A stretch of 64,000 bases of DNA from positions 1 to 64,000 of the forward strand of contig JANTGM010000009.1 in assembly GCA_024762925.1 (NCBI GenBank), read 5' to 3'. The notes beneath the pieces are model-generated. The model did not search any database. It was not told the DNA's origin and saw nothing but the letters and a program-made list of their open reading frames with translations. Shown one piece after another: positions 1-8,319 of this stretch. Made by a program: the position numbers and the translations under genes. The first letter of the stretch is position 1. Every line of letters begins with the position of its first letter. Origin of the DNA: Kofleriaceae bacterium (GTDB lineage: Bacteria > Myxococcota_A > Polyangia > Haliangiales > Haliangiaceae).

Positions 1-172
1 GCTGGGGCAAGGAAGGATCTGAGCAACGATGAGCCGAAGGCGTTCAAAGGGCGAAAAGCCGAGCCAGGGCGTTCTATGCCTCTGGATCCCACACTAGTGC
101 CAAGTTCAGAAGCATAGATTTCCTCTCGCGAAGCAGGCTTGCTTTCTGGCGAGGCACGAACCTAGTGCTGGC
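1..172. repeat. Dispersed non-coding repeat, family A, copy 1
   Basis: The intergenic start of the window carries three modules that recur elsewhere. Bases 1-70 match, in reverse orientation, about 11030-11100. The module with GGATCC and CACTAG at about 72-105 recurs at 10800-10825 and 29843-29880. The module at 105-172 (core CTCTCGCGAAGCAGGCTTG) recurs inverted at 14862-14935 and, more degenerate, at 10825-10880. No ORF is conserved between copies, so I read it as a dispersed non-coding repeat of unknown origin. Confidence 0.6.
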
Positions 173-292
173 TGCATTTGAGTTCAGTTCTTGCGCAGAT
201 CGCGAGACCGAGCAGCCCTGATTCCGGCACTCGCAGGCCGCTCGGTTGGCAACTTGCTCTATGTGCTGACTGTGGTGTGGTAGCAAGGCACT

Positions 293-1054
293 ATGCAGGA
301 CGTGACACTCGGCGAGTGGCTAGAAGCACAGCCATTTTCCCTGGCGATGTCGTCAGGGTTCTTCAGCTTCTTTGCTCACACAGGCATGCTCAAGGCGCTG
401 GAGTCGGAAGGGCTCGCGCCTAAGAGTTTATCTGGTTCGAGCGCAGGCGCGTTGGTTGCGGGGCTATGGGGAGCGGGACTAAGCGCAGCCTCACTCGGTG
501 AGGAGCTGCAAGCGCTAAAACGGAGCGATTTTTGGGATCCGAAACCAGGGCTAGGGCTCCTTGGTGGGCGACTCTTTCGCAGCAAGCTGGAAGAACTTCT
601 CCCTGTTCAGAGCTTTGCCGAGTGTCGGGCACCTGTGTCGATTTCTGCCTACGACTTGGGGATTCGCAAGACTCGAATTCTTGAGGAGGGAGACTTGGCG
701 AGCGCGATTTTGGCATCCTGTGCGTTTCCGGTCTTGTTTCATCCGGTAAAGAGGGATGGTTGCCTGTTATCTGATGGTGGCATCGCTGACCGTCCTGGTT
801 TGGATGGCATGAAGCCAAGCGAGCGCACGTTCTATCACCACATCGCGTCGCGTTCGCCTTGGCGTCGCGCGGGAAGCAAGGCGCTGCAGATTCCCCGTCG
901 CGACTCGATGGTCAGCCTTCAAATCACCGAGTTGCCAAGAGCCAACCCGTTCCACCTCGACCGCGGAGTTGTGGCGATGGGAGCGGCAGAGGAGGCGACC
1001 AAACGTGCACTCTCGCTGCGCATCGAAGATTCGATCGTCTCTGTGATTGGGTGA
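293..1054 (+). CDS. Patatin-like phospholipase
   Basis: Predicted serine lipid acyl hydrolase of 253 aa. The patatin nucleophile elbow GSSAG is at residues 48-52 (Ser50). The partner Asp of the Ser-Asp dyad sits in SDGG at Asp161. The oxyanion-hole region, normally Gly-rich, reads SSGFFSFF (residues 20-27), so only part of the usual G-G-x-R/K-G motif is kept. There is no signal peptide, so it is probably cytoplasmic or an effector-like enzyme. It is convergent with the SDR gene, 5 bp away. The ATG has no clear Shine-Dalgarno sequence. The family call is secure; the substrate is unknown. Confidence 0.85.
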   Translation: MQDVTLGEWLEAQPFSLAMSSGFFSFFAHTGMLKALESEGLAPKSLSGSSAGALVAGLWGAGLSAASLGEELQALKRSDFWDPKPGLGLLGGRLFRSKLEELLPVQSFAECRAPVSISAYDLGIRKTRILEEGDLASAILASCAFPVLFHPVKRDGCLLSDGGIADRPGLDGMKPSERTFYHHIASRSPWRRAGSKALQIPRRDSMVSLQITELPRANPFHLDRGVVAMGAAEEATKRALSLRIEDSIVSVIG

Positions 1055-1059
1055 GCGAA

Positions 1060-1764
1060 CTACAGATCACCTGCGAGCGGGCGCAACACGATTTCTTCCA
1101 CCACCGTACGTTCGCTCAGCCGAACGATGGATAGAACGCTCTGTGCGATGTCCTCGGCTGGCATTAGCCGCCCCTTTGCAATCCCGCTTTCTTTCCAGCT
1201 CGGAGTGTCGGTCGCGCCAGGCATGATGGTTGTGACGCGAAGGCCCGCTTCTTGCGTTGCAAGGCGAACCGAGCGCGCCAAACCAAGTAACCCGTGCTTG
1301 GCGGCGGTGTAGGCCGCAGACTCTGCAAACCCCCGCTTGCTCGCCACCGATCCCATGAAGATGATCGTGCCAGTACCACGCTTCATCATGTCGGGAGCCA
1401 GTGCCCGTGTGATTTGGAAGGAACTCACAAGGTTGGTCTCGAGCGAGTCACGAAACTCATTTGCTGTGGTTAAGAACAATTCTTTCTGCGTAAATCGACC
1501 TGCATTGTTGATGAGTAGGTTTGGCGATTCTCCCAAGGACGCCAAAGTCGCCGCCACGTTGGTGACGGCATCCGCATCGGTTAGGTCGCACGGCAGAGCC
1601 TTGGCATGTGCTCCCAGCGCCTCGCAGCGGGTAGCCACGTTGGTTAGTGCCTCTTGGTTGCGAGCGATCAGGAAGAGCCGGGCGTCTGGTTCGGCGGCAA
1701 ACGCGAGGGCAATCGCCTCACCGATGCCTTGGCTTGCTCCAGTAATTACGGCCGAGATACTCAC
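1060..1764 (-). CDS. SDR family short-chain dehydrogenase/reductase
   Basis: Classical SDR of 234 aa with a Rossmann fold. The dinucleotide motif TGASQGIG is at residues 8-15, NNAG at 86-89, the catalytic Ser in MGSVAS near 139, and YxxxK at Tyr152/Lys156. It probably reduces a carbonyl using NAD(P)H; the substrate cannot be told. It begins with GTG overlapping the TGA stop of the upstream kinase gene (GTGA), so it is translationally coupled and is the last gene of the mltA-lipoproteins-kinase operon. Confidence 0.88.
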   Translation of the reverse strand: MSISAVITGASQGIGEAIALAFAAEPDARLFLIARNQEALTNVATRCEALGAHAKALPCDLTDADAVTNVAATLASLGESPNLLINNAGRFTQKELFLTTANEFRDSLETNLVSSFQITRALAPDMMKRGTGTIIFMGSVASKRGFAESAAYTAAKHGLLGLARSVRLATQEAGLRVTTIMPGATDTPSWKESGIAKGRLMPAEDIAQSVLSIVRLSERTVVEEIVLRPLAGDL

Positions 1765-3650
1765 AGATGCGTTGCCATAATTGCATAGGCCGCTGCACTG
1801 ATGACTCTTGCACTCTTCTTGGAGACAGAGTCAATGAGCATGCCTAACGTGCGCCGCCCGTCCATTGTGGCGAGACGCTTGCTCAACGATGGTCCGAGGC
1901 CATAGGATTCATACGGAGCATACTGAGCCAAGTTTGGAGCCAAATCGCGGCGAACCTGAATCCAGTCAGTCAGTCGAGTCTCTGGGATCAACTGCACCCC
2001 GCGAGCGACGATTCTGTGACTGCTAAGATGAAGAGCGACAGTGTCGTGGGGATTTTCTTGACCCGCTTGCCAAACAAAACGTCCGCAATCCCAACTGCAC
2101 GATCTTAGGAGTTTTTCTGATACTTGTGCTGCTAGTAAGTGGACGGCATCGACCGGTTTGAGCAAATGCAAACCGACCAAGGCCTGGCCGAGCTTGCCAC
2201 CAAAATGCGGCATGGTTGCAATGGCTCGGTCGAGCTGTTCTTGTGTGAGCAGACCCCGAAGTAAGAGGAACTGACCGAAGCGCTCTTGCGGATCGTTGGA
2301 AGCAACGAATATGGGGTGTCCATCGACAAAGTACGCCTGCTTGTTGATGTCGTCCCGCTCGAGCGTGAGTAGGCCGGTACGTTCATTGGCTGCAATCGCT
2401 CCCACCAGGTCGAGCGGCAAAAGAAACCCAAGCTCACCGTGCCCACAATCGAGGGCTTCACCCGCTTCGAGCGGGGTCTCGATCGTGACATCTTCATATT
2501 CGTCGGCAATTTGCTGCAGCACGTCGGGGCGACTGGTGATGACGGTGACACCCGCTGCACCCAGGGTCAGATCGATGGGCCTCACCGCTCCAAGCTCGAA
2601 CATCTCCCGCCCAACGTTGGCAGCACCTCTTGCTGCTAGCGAGAGGGCGCGAGTATTGGTGCCACTCAACGTGAGTGACCCTGTACCCTCGCCTTGGCTC
2701 GCTGGCTTAACGTAGCCTTCATCGGTGAGCTCTCGAATGTAAGACTTCAAGATGCTGGTGCTCATCCGCTGTTTGCCCGAAGCAAGCCATTCTGCGAGAG
2801 CATCGCGAAATTCACCTGCGGTGGCATACCGATCTTCTCGGTCTCGGGCTAGAGCCTTGCGGATGATTGCGAGCAGGCTCGGGTCGATGTGTTGGCCGTT
2901 TGCCTCCAGTCGACCTAAGTTCGCGCTTCGAACCATGAGCAGTACGTCGAGCTGATTGGTCGCTCGAAAGAGCCTTTTTGACATCAGCAGTTCTGCGAGG
3001 ACGATTGCAGTTGAGAATATGTCTGAGCGTCCATCGAGATGCTTTGCCTCAATCTGCTCAGGTGACATGTAACCGTACTTGCCCTTGAGGGTTCCCGTCG
3101 CGGTCTCTCGTTGGCGATCGTTGGCCCTGGCGATGCCAAAGTCTGCGAGTTTCACTCGGCCGTGCTGTGAGATCAGAACATTTCCGGGGGAAACATCTCT
3201 GTGAACAACACCCAGAGGGCGACCATTGATTTCCATGCTGTGGGCATAGTCGAGAGCTTCCAAGATGTGGCAGGTAATGTAGGCCGCGATCTCGGGTGGC
3301 ATTGTGGTGCGTCTCCGTGCTGCTCCCTTTAGAAGGCTAAGAAGATCTGGCCCCTCGATGTATTCGAGGATGATGTAGAGGCCATCCGAGTTCGCTTGGA
3401 AATCGAAGAGCTGAACAATGTTGGGATGGTCGAGTCGTGTTGAGATGCGAGCCTCGTCGACAAACATACTCACAAACTCGCGGTTTTCAGCGAGGTGCTT
3501 GTGCATTCGCTTGAGAACGATGGGGCGATCGAAACGCCCAGGTGTGATGCAACTGGCATGAAAGATCTCCGCCATGCCACCTGCGGCAAGGCGTTCTCCC
3601 AAGACGTACTGACCTAGCTGGGAGCTCTTCCCCAGCTTCTCATCTCCCAT
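1761..3650 (-). CDS. Ser/Thr protein kinase with C-terminal DUF4388-type domain
   Basis: Cytoplasmic eukaryote-like kinase of 629 aa. A Gly-rich loop near the N-terminus (GERLAAGGMAEIF) is followed by the ATP-anchoring Lys in VLKRM, the catalytic loop HRDVSPGN, DFGIAR and the activation segment GYMSPEQ. After about 330 residues, the remainder contains a DUF4388/PATAN-like helical region (RFGQFLLLRGLLTQEQL), typical of Myxococcota regulators. An upstream in-frame extension to 3869 is open, but it overlaps the lipoprotein gene, and the kinase domain begins just after the ATG at 3650. It lies between two envelope lipoproteins and the SDR in one operon, so it may sense envelope state. Confidence 0.88.
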   Translation of the reverse strand: MGDEKLGKSSQLGQYVLGERLAAGGMAEIFHASCITPGRFDRPIVLKRMHKHLAENREFVSMFVDEARISTRLDHPNIVQLFDFQANSDGLYIILEYIEGPDLLSLLKGAARRRTTMPPEIAAYITCHILEALDYAHSMEINGRPLGVVHRDVSPGNVLISQHGRVKLADFGIARANDRQRETATGTLKGKYGYMSPEQIEAKHLDGRSDIFSTAIVLAELLMSKRLFRATNQLDVLLMVRSANLGRLEANGQHIDPSLLAIIRKALARDREDRYATAGEFRDALAEWLASGKQRMSTSILKSYIRELTDEGYVKPASQGEGTGSLTLSGTNTRALSLAARGAANVGREMFELGAVRPIDLTLGAAGVTVITSRPDVLQQIADEYEDVTIETPLEAGEALDCGHGELGFLLPLDLVGAIAANERTGLLTLERDDINKQAYFVDGHPIFVASNDPQERFGQFLLLRGLLTQEQLDRAIATMPHFGGKLGQALVGLHLLKPVDAVHLLAAQVSEKLLRSCSWDCGRFVWQAGQENPHDTVALHLSSHRIVARGVQLIPETRLTDWIQVRRDLAPNLAQYAPYESYGLGPSLSKRLATMDGRRTLGMLIDSVSKKSARVISAAAYAIMATHL

Positions 3651-3684
3651 AGCCGAGGAGTATAGCCCGGTCTTGCGGGGCGGA

Positions 3685-4350
3685 TCACTTCTCAGCGTTT
3701 TTCCAAGCTTGTTCGCGGCTCTTTGCTTTGGCCTTGGCAGTCTTTGCCCGCTGAGCTGCTGCTTGGGCTCGGGACTTTGCACGCTTCTCCTGTTCCACGA
3801 ATCTTGCGAGTTTGAAGCCCTTTGGCACTGTTTCTCGCTCTTTGGCGAGTCGCGCCTTGGCGAGTTCAAACGTTGCCTCGGCCTGCAGCAACGCTAGTTT
3901 TGCATATGCAAGCTCTCGCTTCAGATAGCTACGTTGTGCCTTGAGGTAGCGAATCCGCTCACCTTGTGCGCGTCGACGTTTCTTCATTCCATTGAGCAGT
4001 GAGTCGGCGGCCTTGGCGAGATCTGCTTTGAAGAATGCGGTGCTCCGCTGACCTTGGAGCTTGGCAATCTTCTGCTCTTCTTTCCGCTGGGCTTTCTCGG
4101 CCCGAGCAATCTTCAACTCATAGTCAATGTCACGAAGTTGGTAGCGCACATGATCGAGTTCCTGCTGTGCTCGGTAGTGACCGCGATACGCTTCGGCAAC
4201 AGGACTTCTTGCCTCGACTGGAGTTGGTGCCAGCATTTCCATCGGGAGGTGATGCTTGATCGCGGGCGGCGACCCACCACAGCTTGCTCCTGCAAGCGCG
4301 GCGATGCTCACCAGGAGGAGCGCGAAGGTAGGAAGAATTCTTGGACTCAT
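3685..4350 (-). CDS. Coiled-coil lipoprotein, paralogue of its upstream neighbour
   Basis: 221-aa predicted lipoprotein. A hydrophobic signal (about residues 5-22) ends in a lipobox with Cys at GAS-C. The body is rich in K, E, A and R with heptad-like spacing (long alpha-helical coiled coil), and the C-terminus is very basic (repeated AKAKAK-type segments). It starts inside the stop of the preceding gene (ATGA overlap), so the two are co-translated. General architecture and composition match the upstream gene, which suggests a tandem duplication. Function is unknown. A periplasmic spacer or peptidoglycan-associated role is inference from the adjacent mltA. Confidence 0.8.
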   Translation of the reverse strand: MSPRILPTFALLLVSIAALAGASCGGSPPAIKHHLPMEMLAPTPVEARSPVAEAYRGHYRAQQELDHVRYQLRDIDYELKIARAEKAQRKEEQKIAKLQGQRSTAFFKADLAKAADSLLNGMKKRRRAQGERIRYLKAQRSYLKRELAYAKLALLQAEATFELAKARLAKERETVPKGFKLARFVEQEKRAKSRAQAAAQRAKTAKAKAKSREQAWKNAEK

Positions 4351-5285
4351 GATTTGGGCTCCTCAGTTGGCTTGTCCGAGGTCGGAGCAGGGGCGGTTGT
4401 GTCACCTGCCTCAGAATCCGAGTCCGGCGCATCTGGAGTTGCCGGCGTCTCAGGTGTGGGCTCTTCCTCCTTCGGAGCCACTTGCTCTGGATCTTCTTGG
4501 GCGTCGTTTGGCGGTGTGGTTTCTGGTTCAGGAGTTGTCTCCGGTGGGGTATCTCCTTCGAGTGGTTCCATAGGCGTCACCGGATCAGGCGGTGGCTGCA
4601 GCACCGGGCTCCCTTCTGCGGTCGCCACTGCGTTCTTGGCACCAAGAAGCTGCTTTTCGATTTCGCCCAACTTCGTCTTTTCGGCATCTACCGAGGCCTT
4701 GGCAGCCTTTGCGTTGGCAGCGCGTTCCGTGTACTGCGCCTTGTATTTCTTGGCATCAAAATTCGGTGGCTTGATGCCCGCTGCTTGCAAGCTCTTTGCC
4801 CGTGCCAGTTCCACCGCTGCCTCACGACTGCGAAGACTGCGCTGCTCATACATTAGCCTCTTGTCGAGGTAGCGTTTTGATTGCTTGGCACGCTCAATCG
4901 CCAGCTTGTGTACTTCAATGTTGAGTTCCGCGATGCGCTCTGCTTGTTTCTTTTCTGCAATGGCATTTTGATCGTTCGACTCATCGGCTGCCTTGCGTTC
5001 GAGTTTCGCATTCTTCACTGCGAGTTTGGCACTTGCCAGCGCGTTCTTCGCGATGTCAATGTCGAGTTTCGCGGCGCGCACCTGGCTCTCTGTGAAGGCT
5101 ACTTGCCACTCTGATAAGAAAAATTCCGTTTGAGCTTCTGCTTCAGCGGAACGGTCGGCAGCACTTACCGGCGCCAAGTGAGCCTGGCTTACCCGTCGGT
5201 TGAGTTTGCCATTATTGGAACCGCCGCATGCGGTGCCCAACACAGCCAAGAGGGCGGTCGTAAGCACGAGTTTTTGGGTGGTCAT
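4347..5285 (-). CDS. Coiled-coil lipoprotein with Pro/Glu/Thr-rich tail
   Basis: 312 aa. The signal peptide ends in lipobox LGTAC (Cys20). Residues about 50-210 form a long charged alpha-helical, coiled-coil-like region rich in AK/AE pairs. Residues about 230-312 are a disordered P/E/T/D-rich tail. The ribosome binding site AAGGAG lies 6-7 bases upstream of the ATG, behind a small hairpin with a GNRA-like loop. It is the second gene of the mltA operon. I do not recognise a named family; DUF4398-like helical lipoproteins are the nearest idea, at low certainty. Confidence 0.8.
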   Translation of the reverse strand: MTTQKLVLTTALLAVLGTACGGSNNGKLNRRVSQAHLAPVSAADRSAEAEAQTEFFLSEWQVAFTESQVRAAKLDIDIAKNALASAKLAVKNAKLERKAADESNDQNAIAEKKQAERIAELNIEVHKLAIERAKQSKRYLDKRLMYEQRSLRSREAAVELARAKSLQAAGIKPPNFDAKKYKAQYTERAANAKAAKASVDAEKTKLGEIEKQLLGAKNAVATAEGSPVLQPPPDPVTPMEPLEGDTPPETTPEPETTPPNDAQEDPEQVAPKEEEPTPETPATPDAPDSDSEAGDTTAPAPTSDKPTEEPKS

Positions 5286-5300
5286 TGAGTCTCCTTACGT

Positions 5301-5316
5301 CCCGCAGCGATGCGGG
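5301..5316 (-). other. Small RNA hairpin in the mltA-lipoprotein spacer
   Basis: CCCGCA and TGCGGG form a 6-bp GC-rich stem around a four-base loop (GCGA on the plus strand, TCGC in the minus-strand transcript). It sits in the 51-bp gap between the mltA stop and the AAGGAG of the next gene. It has no U-tract, so it is more likely an mRNA processing or stability element than a terminator. Confidence 0.35.
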
Positions 5317-5336
5317 CGAGCCCAGTGTACCAGTGC

Positions 5337-6599
5337 TTACGGCGACTTGGTGTGGGCTGCGGCAACCTCTACTGGTAGGAGCAAGTAGTATCTGCCCCGA
5401 CTCTTTAGACGTCCTGCGATTGCCGCGGCTCGGTCGCTTGCGCCCCAAAAGATGTCTGCGCGAACAGGCCCCCGGATCGCGCCGCCACTGTCCTGGGCAA
5501 TGACCAACTGCTGAAATGTGGTTTCGCCAGTGCCGTCTTCGGTGGGAATGGTTGTGTCAATGAAAAGTGGTGCGCTTTGCGGAATGAAGTTTCGATCGAT
5601 GGCAGCTGAACGTTCGGGAGTTAGTTCAACGTTTTGCGACCCGACTGGACCACTGCCGGAGAGCTCTGCAAAGAAGACGTAGGCTTCGTTTCTATCCATC
5701 ATCTCATCCGCCTTTTGGGGATTGTCAGTAAGCCAAGTACGAATCGCCTGCATGCTCATTGCTTCGCGAGTGATGTGTCCATCGCGCACAAGCTCCCGGC
5801 CGATCGCGGTGTAGCTGTGGCCGTTTTGTCCCGCATAGCCAATGCGCATTTCCGTGCCATCATTGAGCTTCACAAGACCCGAGCCTTGAATCTGCGTAAA
5901 GAAGCCGTCGACCTTGTCATCAATCCAAAGAAGCTCGAGGTTCTTACCCTTGAGTGCTCCTTGACGGATCTGTTTTCGCGTTTCATAGGGCCGCAAGAGG
6001 CCATTTACAACTCTGCCCGCAATGCGGCGCCTCGACGGCTTGGAGGTAAAATTGCGCATGTTGACCATGACGAGATCAGCGGGGCGCTTGTACAGCGGAG
6101 TTTGATACTTGCCCTGGCGCTTGCGAGAGCCATGCAGAGAAGCCTCGTAGTACCCAGTGAAACGTCCTTCCGGATCATCATGGTTCTTAGCGAGGAAGGG
6201 GCGAAAATGGGTTTCAAAATAGTCGCGGGCGGCCTCGTGATCCTTCTCATCAATCTTCTTTGCCGCCTCACAAGCATCTCGCCACTGACCGGCGGTGCCG
6301 CCGATTGCATCACGCCCAACGAGCTTTGCATCGGCTTTCTTTGCCAGCCGAGAACACGATTTGCGCAGGGCGGGAAGTGCCGCTCCAACAGAGTCTTGTT
6401 GCCAACCTGGAAGCGCTGCGAAGTCCACCAGTTCGAGGTGTAGCTTCGGCTCCAATGGCACAGGGGCATCCGCCTCGGTTGGTGCTTTGGGAACAGCTGC
6501 AGGACACTGAATTGGTGCGGGACAAGGCGTCTGTTTGGCGCCACATGCGGCGAGGTGTGCGCAAACAGCGAGACTCAATACGACAAGGTTGGTGTGCAC
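5337..6599 (-). CDS. mltA: Membrane-bound lytic murein transglycosylase A
   Basis: 420-aa lipoprotein (lipobox LAAC, Cys19). It is expected to cleave the MurNAc-GlcNAc bond of peptidoglycan with 1,6-anhydro-product formation. The MltA core is recognisable: FTGYYEASL (residues 147-155), LLWIDDKVDGFFTQIQGSG in the middle, and the C-terminal 3D domain with AQDSGGAIRG and RADIFWG (about 368-386) supplying the catalytic Asp residues. A GTG start is used, with no better ATG. It is the first gene of a five-gene minus-strand operon; a divergent lipoprotein starts 166 bp away. Confidence 0.93.
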   Translation of the reverse strand: MHTNLVVLSLAVCAHLAACGAKQTPCPAPIQCPAAVPKAPTEADAPVPLEPKLHLELVDFAALPGWQQDSVGAALPALRKSCSRLAKKADAKLVGRDAIGGTAGQWRDACEAAKKIDEKDHEAARDYFETHFRPFLAKNHDDPEGRFTGYYEASLHGSRKRQGKYQTPLYKRPADLVMVNMRNFTSKPSRRRIAGRVVNGLLRPYETRKQIRQGALKGKNLELLWIDDKVDGFFTQIQGSGLVKLNDGTEMRIGYAGQNGHSYTAIGRELVRDGHITREAMSMQAIRTWLTDNPQKADEMMDRNEAYVFFAELSGSGPVGSQNVELTPERSAAIDRNFIPQSAPLFIDTTIPTEDGTGETTFQQLVIAQDSGGAIRGPVRADIFWGASDRAAAIAGRLKSRGRYYLLLPVEVAAAHTKSP

Positions 6600-6765
6600 G
6601 GCTATTCATCCCGTAACGGCAACCGAAGGGCAACAATTCCCGCATATCCTCGTTGTTCGGGGCGACTTGCAAAAAAAACCACTGCAGGTTCCAGATTTGA
6701 GGAATTCGCGACTATCCTTGTTGTTCACAGGCGGCTTGGTGTTGGGGCCAACGCAGGAGAGTTCT

Positions 6766-8307
6766 ATGGTCTTCACACGTATCGCAATAATTGCCCTTCT
6801 TCTCGCCTGCGGCCCAGGCGGTGCCAGCAAGACGACTGAGCCTGCAACAACAAGAGCACCCGAGAACGATGCGCCAACCGCAGCGGAGTGGGAGCTTGGC
6901 GAAGGACCAACATCCCACCTGGGAAACGTTGATGGCGTTCGGGTGGTAATCGTGCCAGTTCGATCGACCACAGATCCATCGTTGGCAAATCGCTTTCTGC
7001 TGCGCGCCACCGGGACGCAATCGGAATATGATGGATTGGTGATCGTCGTGGAGCGCAAGCGTCGCGAGAAGACGCTTGCGTTTGTCGCGCAGTTGCGGGG
7101 GGCACCCGCTACCATTGTGTACCACAACAAGGACAGCACGAATTGGGGCTACGACGGCTACGACCCGGCGAGTCGTGATGACGAGACGCTTCAGCCTGTG
7201 GACGAGCCTGTGAATGCGGAGAGGTTGATTGCACTTCGCACCGAGCAGCGAGGGAGTGCGCTTCGAGCAGTTGAACCTGTTGGGCGCAAGGCCAAGCAAG
7301 AGTGGCAAGAGCGCATTCTCCGCGAGATGCAGGCCAAATTAGCCGAAGACTGCAGAGGCTTCAAGTTCTCCGTGGACTGGGATTCTGTGTCTGATGAGGC
7401 GCTTGCGACTACATCGATTGCCTCGACCTGTGGGCTACCAATCTACACTGTCGACGAGTTTTGCAAGCAGAACCCTCAATATGCCAAGAGCGTCCAGGAT
7501 TCTCTGGCACTGCAATGTGTCTACAAGAATCTGCAGGAGGAGCCTGAGCGTGAGTGGGCGATTGAGAAAAACTCCGATGGGACGATTGTCTTTACCGCTG
7601 GTCGTGGGGCCGATAGCCTCGCTGTGCTCAACGGAGGCTTGGACTACTTGCGGAAGCATTTCAATGCCGAACGCAAGGTGTTGCGCCTTGGCAAACTACA
7701 CTTCGTCATCGACTACACATTAGCTCAGGCTTCGTCCTACTATGGAACGGGCCCGGTGTTCTTTCCAGGTGGCACTTCTCGCGACACAGATCCCCAGAGC
7801 TTCAGCCTCCCCTCGGGCGGGGTGAATGCCAATTTGTATCGCAGAGGGGGGAAGTGGGAGTTGGCCTGTGATCTCCAGCGCCAGGCCCTCGAGGAACTCT
7901 CCGTTGCGGAGCGGGACGCAGTGCTCAAGAATGCGACATTCAAATCGGAGCCAAAGTGGAAGCGAGAACCCTACTTCCTCTCCAGGGACTCTCACGGAAC
8001 GTATTACTACGTGGATCGGTATATGAGAGCGTTCGGCGGCAAACGATATCGGGTCTTCGTGGGACGGCGTGGCCAGCTCAAACTCTCAAAACTCAAAGGC
8101 CTGGTTGAGGATAGCGAGGGAACACTTTTCTCCACCACCAGTGGCGATCTGCGGCTCGTTGTCAACAAGGGCAAGCGATCGGCAACGTGGATTCGCGGAC
8201 GCAACGAGACAGCTCTCACTCCGGTCAACATCTATACCAACAGGGCTCTTATATACGACGAACTAGGCGTCTACTATGGGGACGAGCTGGGCTTTGTCTG
8301 CGACTAG
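6766..8307 (+). CDS. Uncharacterised lipoprotein
   Basis: 513 aa. The frame is open from 6535, but the ATG at 6766 has a good ribosome binding site (AGGAGA, 5-base spacing) and starts directly with a lipoprotein signal (LLLAC, Cys15). The rest is soluble and mixed alpha/beta, with no motif I recognise. A segment near residues 270-330 (CGLPIYTVDEFC) holds several cysteines, and aromatic residues cluster in the C-terminal third. It lies just upstream of the tandem kinase gene on the same strand (12-bp gap), so the two may be co-expressed. Confidence 0.8.
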   Translation: MVFTRIAIIALLLACGPGGASKTTEPATTRAPENDAPTAAEWELGEGPTSHLGNVDGVRVVIVPVRSTTDPSLANRFLLRATGTQSEYDGLVIVVERKRREKTLAFVAQLRGAPATIVYHNKDSTNWGYDGYDPASRDDETLQPVDEPVNAERLIALRTEQRGSALRAVEPVGRKAKQEWQERILREMQAKLAEDCRGFKFSVDWDSVSDEALATTSIASTCGLPIYTVDEFCKQNPQYAKSVQDSLALQCVYKNLQEEPEREWAIEKNSDGTIVFTAGRGADSLAVLNGGLDYLRKHFNAERKVLRLGKLHFVIDYTLAQASSYYGTGPVFFPGGTSRDTDPQSFSLPSGGVNANLYRRGGKWELACDLQRQALEELSVAERDAVLKNATFKSEPKWKREPYFLSRDSHGTYYYVDRYMRAFGGKRYRVFVGRRGQLKLSKLKGLVEDSEGTLFSTTSGDLRLVVNKGKRSATWIRGRNETALTPVNIYTNRALIYDELGVYYGDELGFVCD

Positions 8308-8319
8308 GGCTGCTACGAT

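Noticed and set aside
3655-3665. TATACT as -10 of an internal promoter before the kinase
   Set aside because: No matching -35 element at a proper distance; genes appear to be in one operon.
3651-3869. N-terminal extension of the DUF4388-type kinase to 3869
   Set aside because: Overlaps the upstream lipoprotein gene in another frame and has no domain; kinase begins after ATG 3650.
6535-6765. N-terminal extension of the 513-aa lipoprotein
   Set aside because: It would bury the lipoprotein signal; ATG 6766 has the ribosome binding site.
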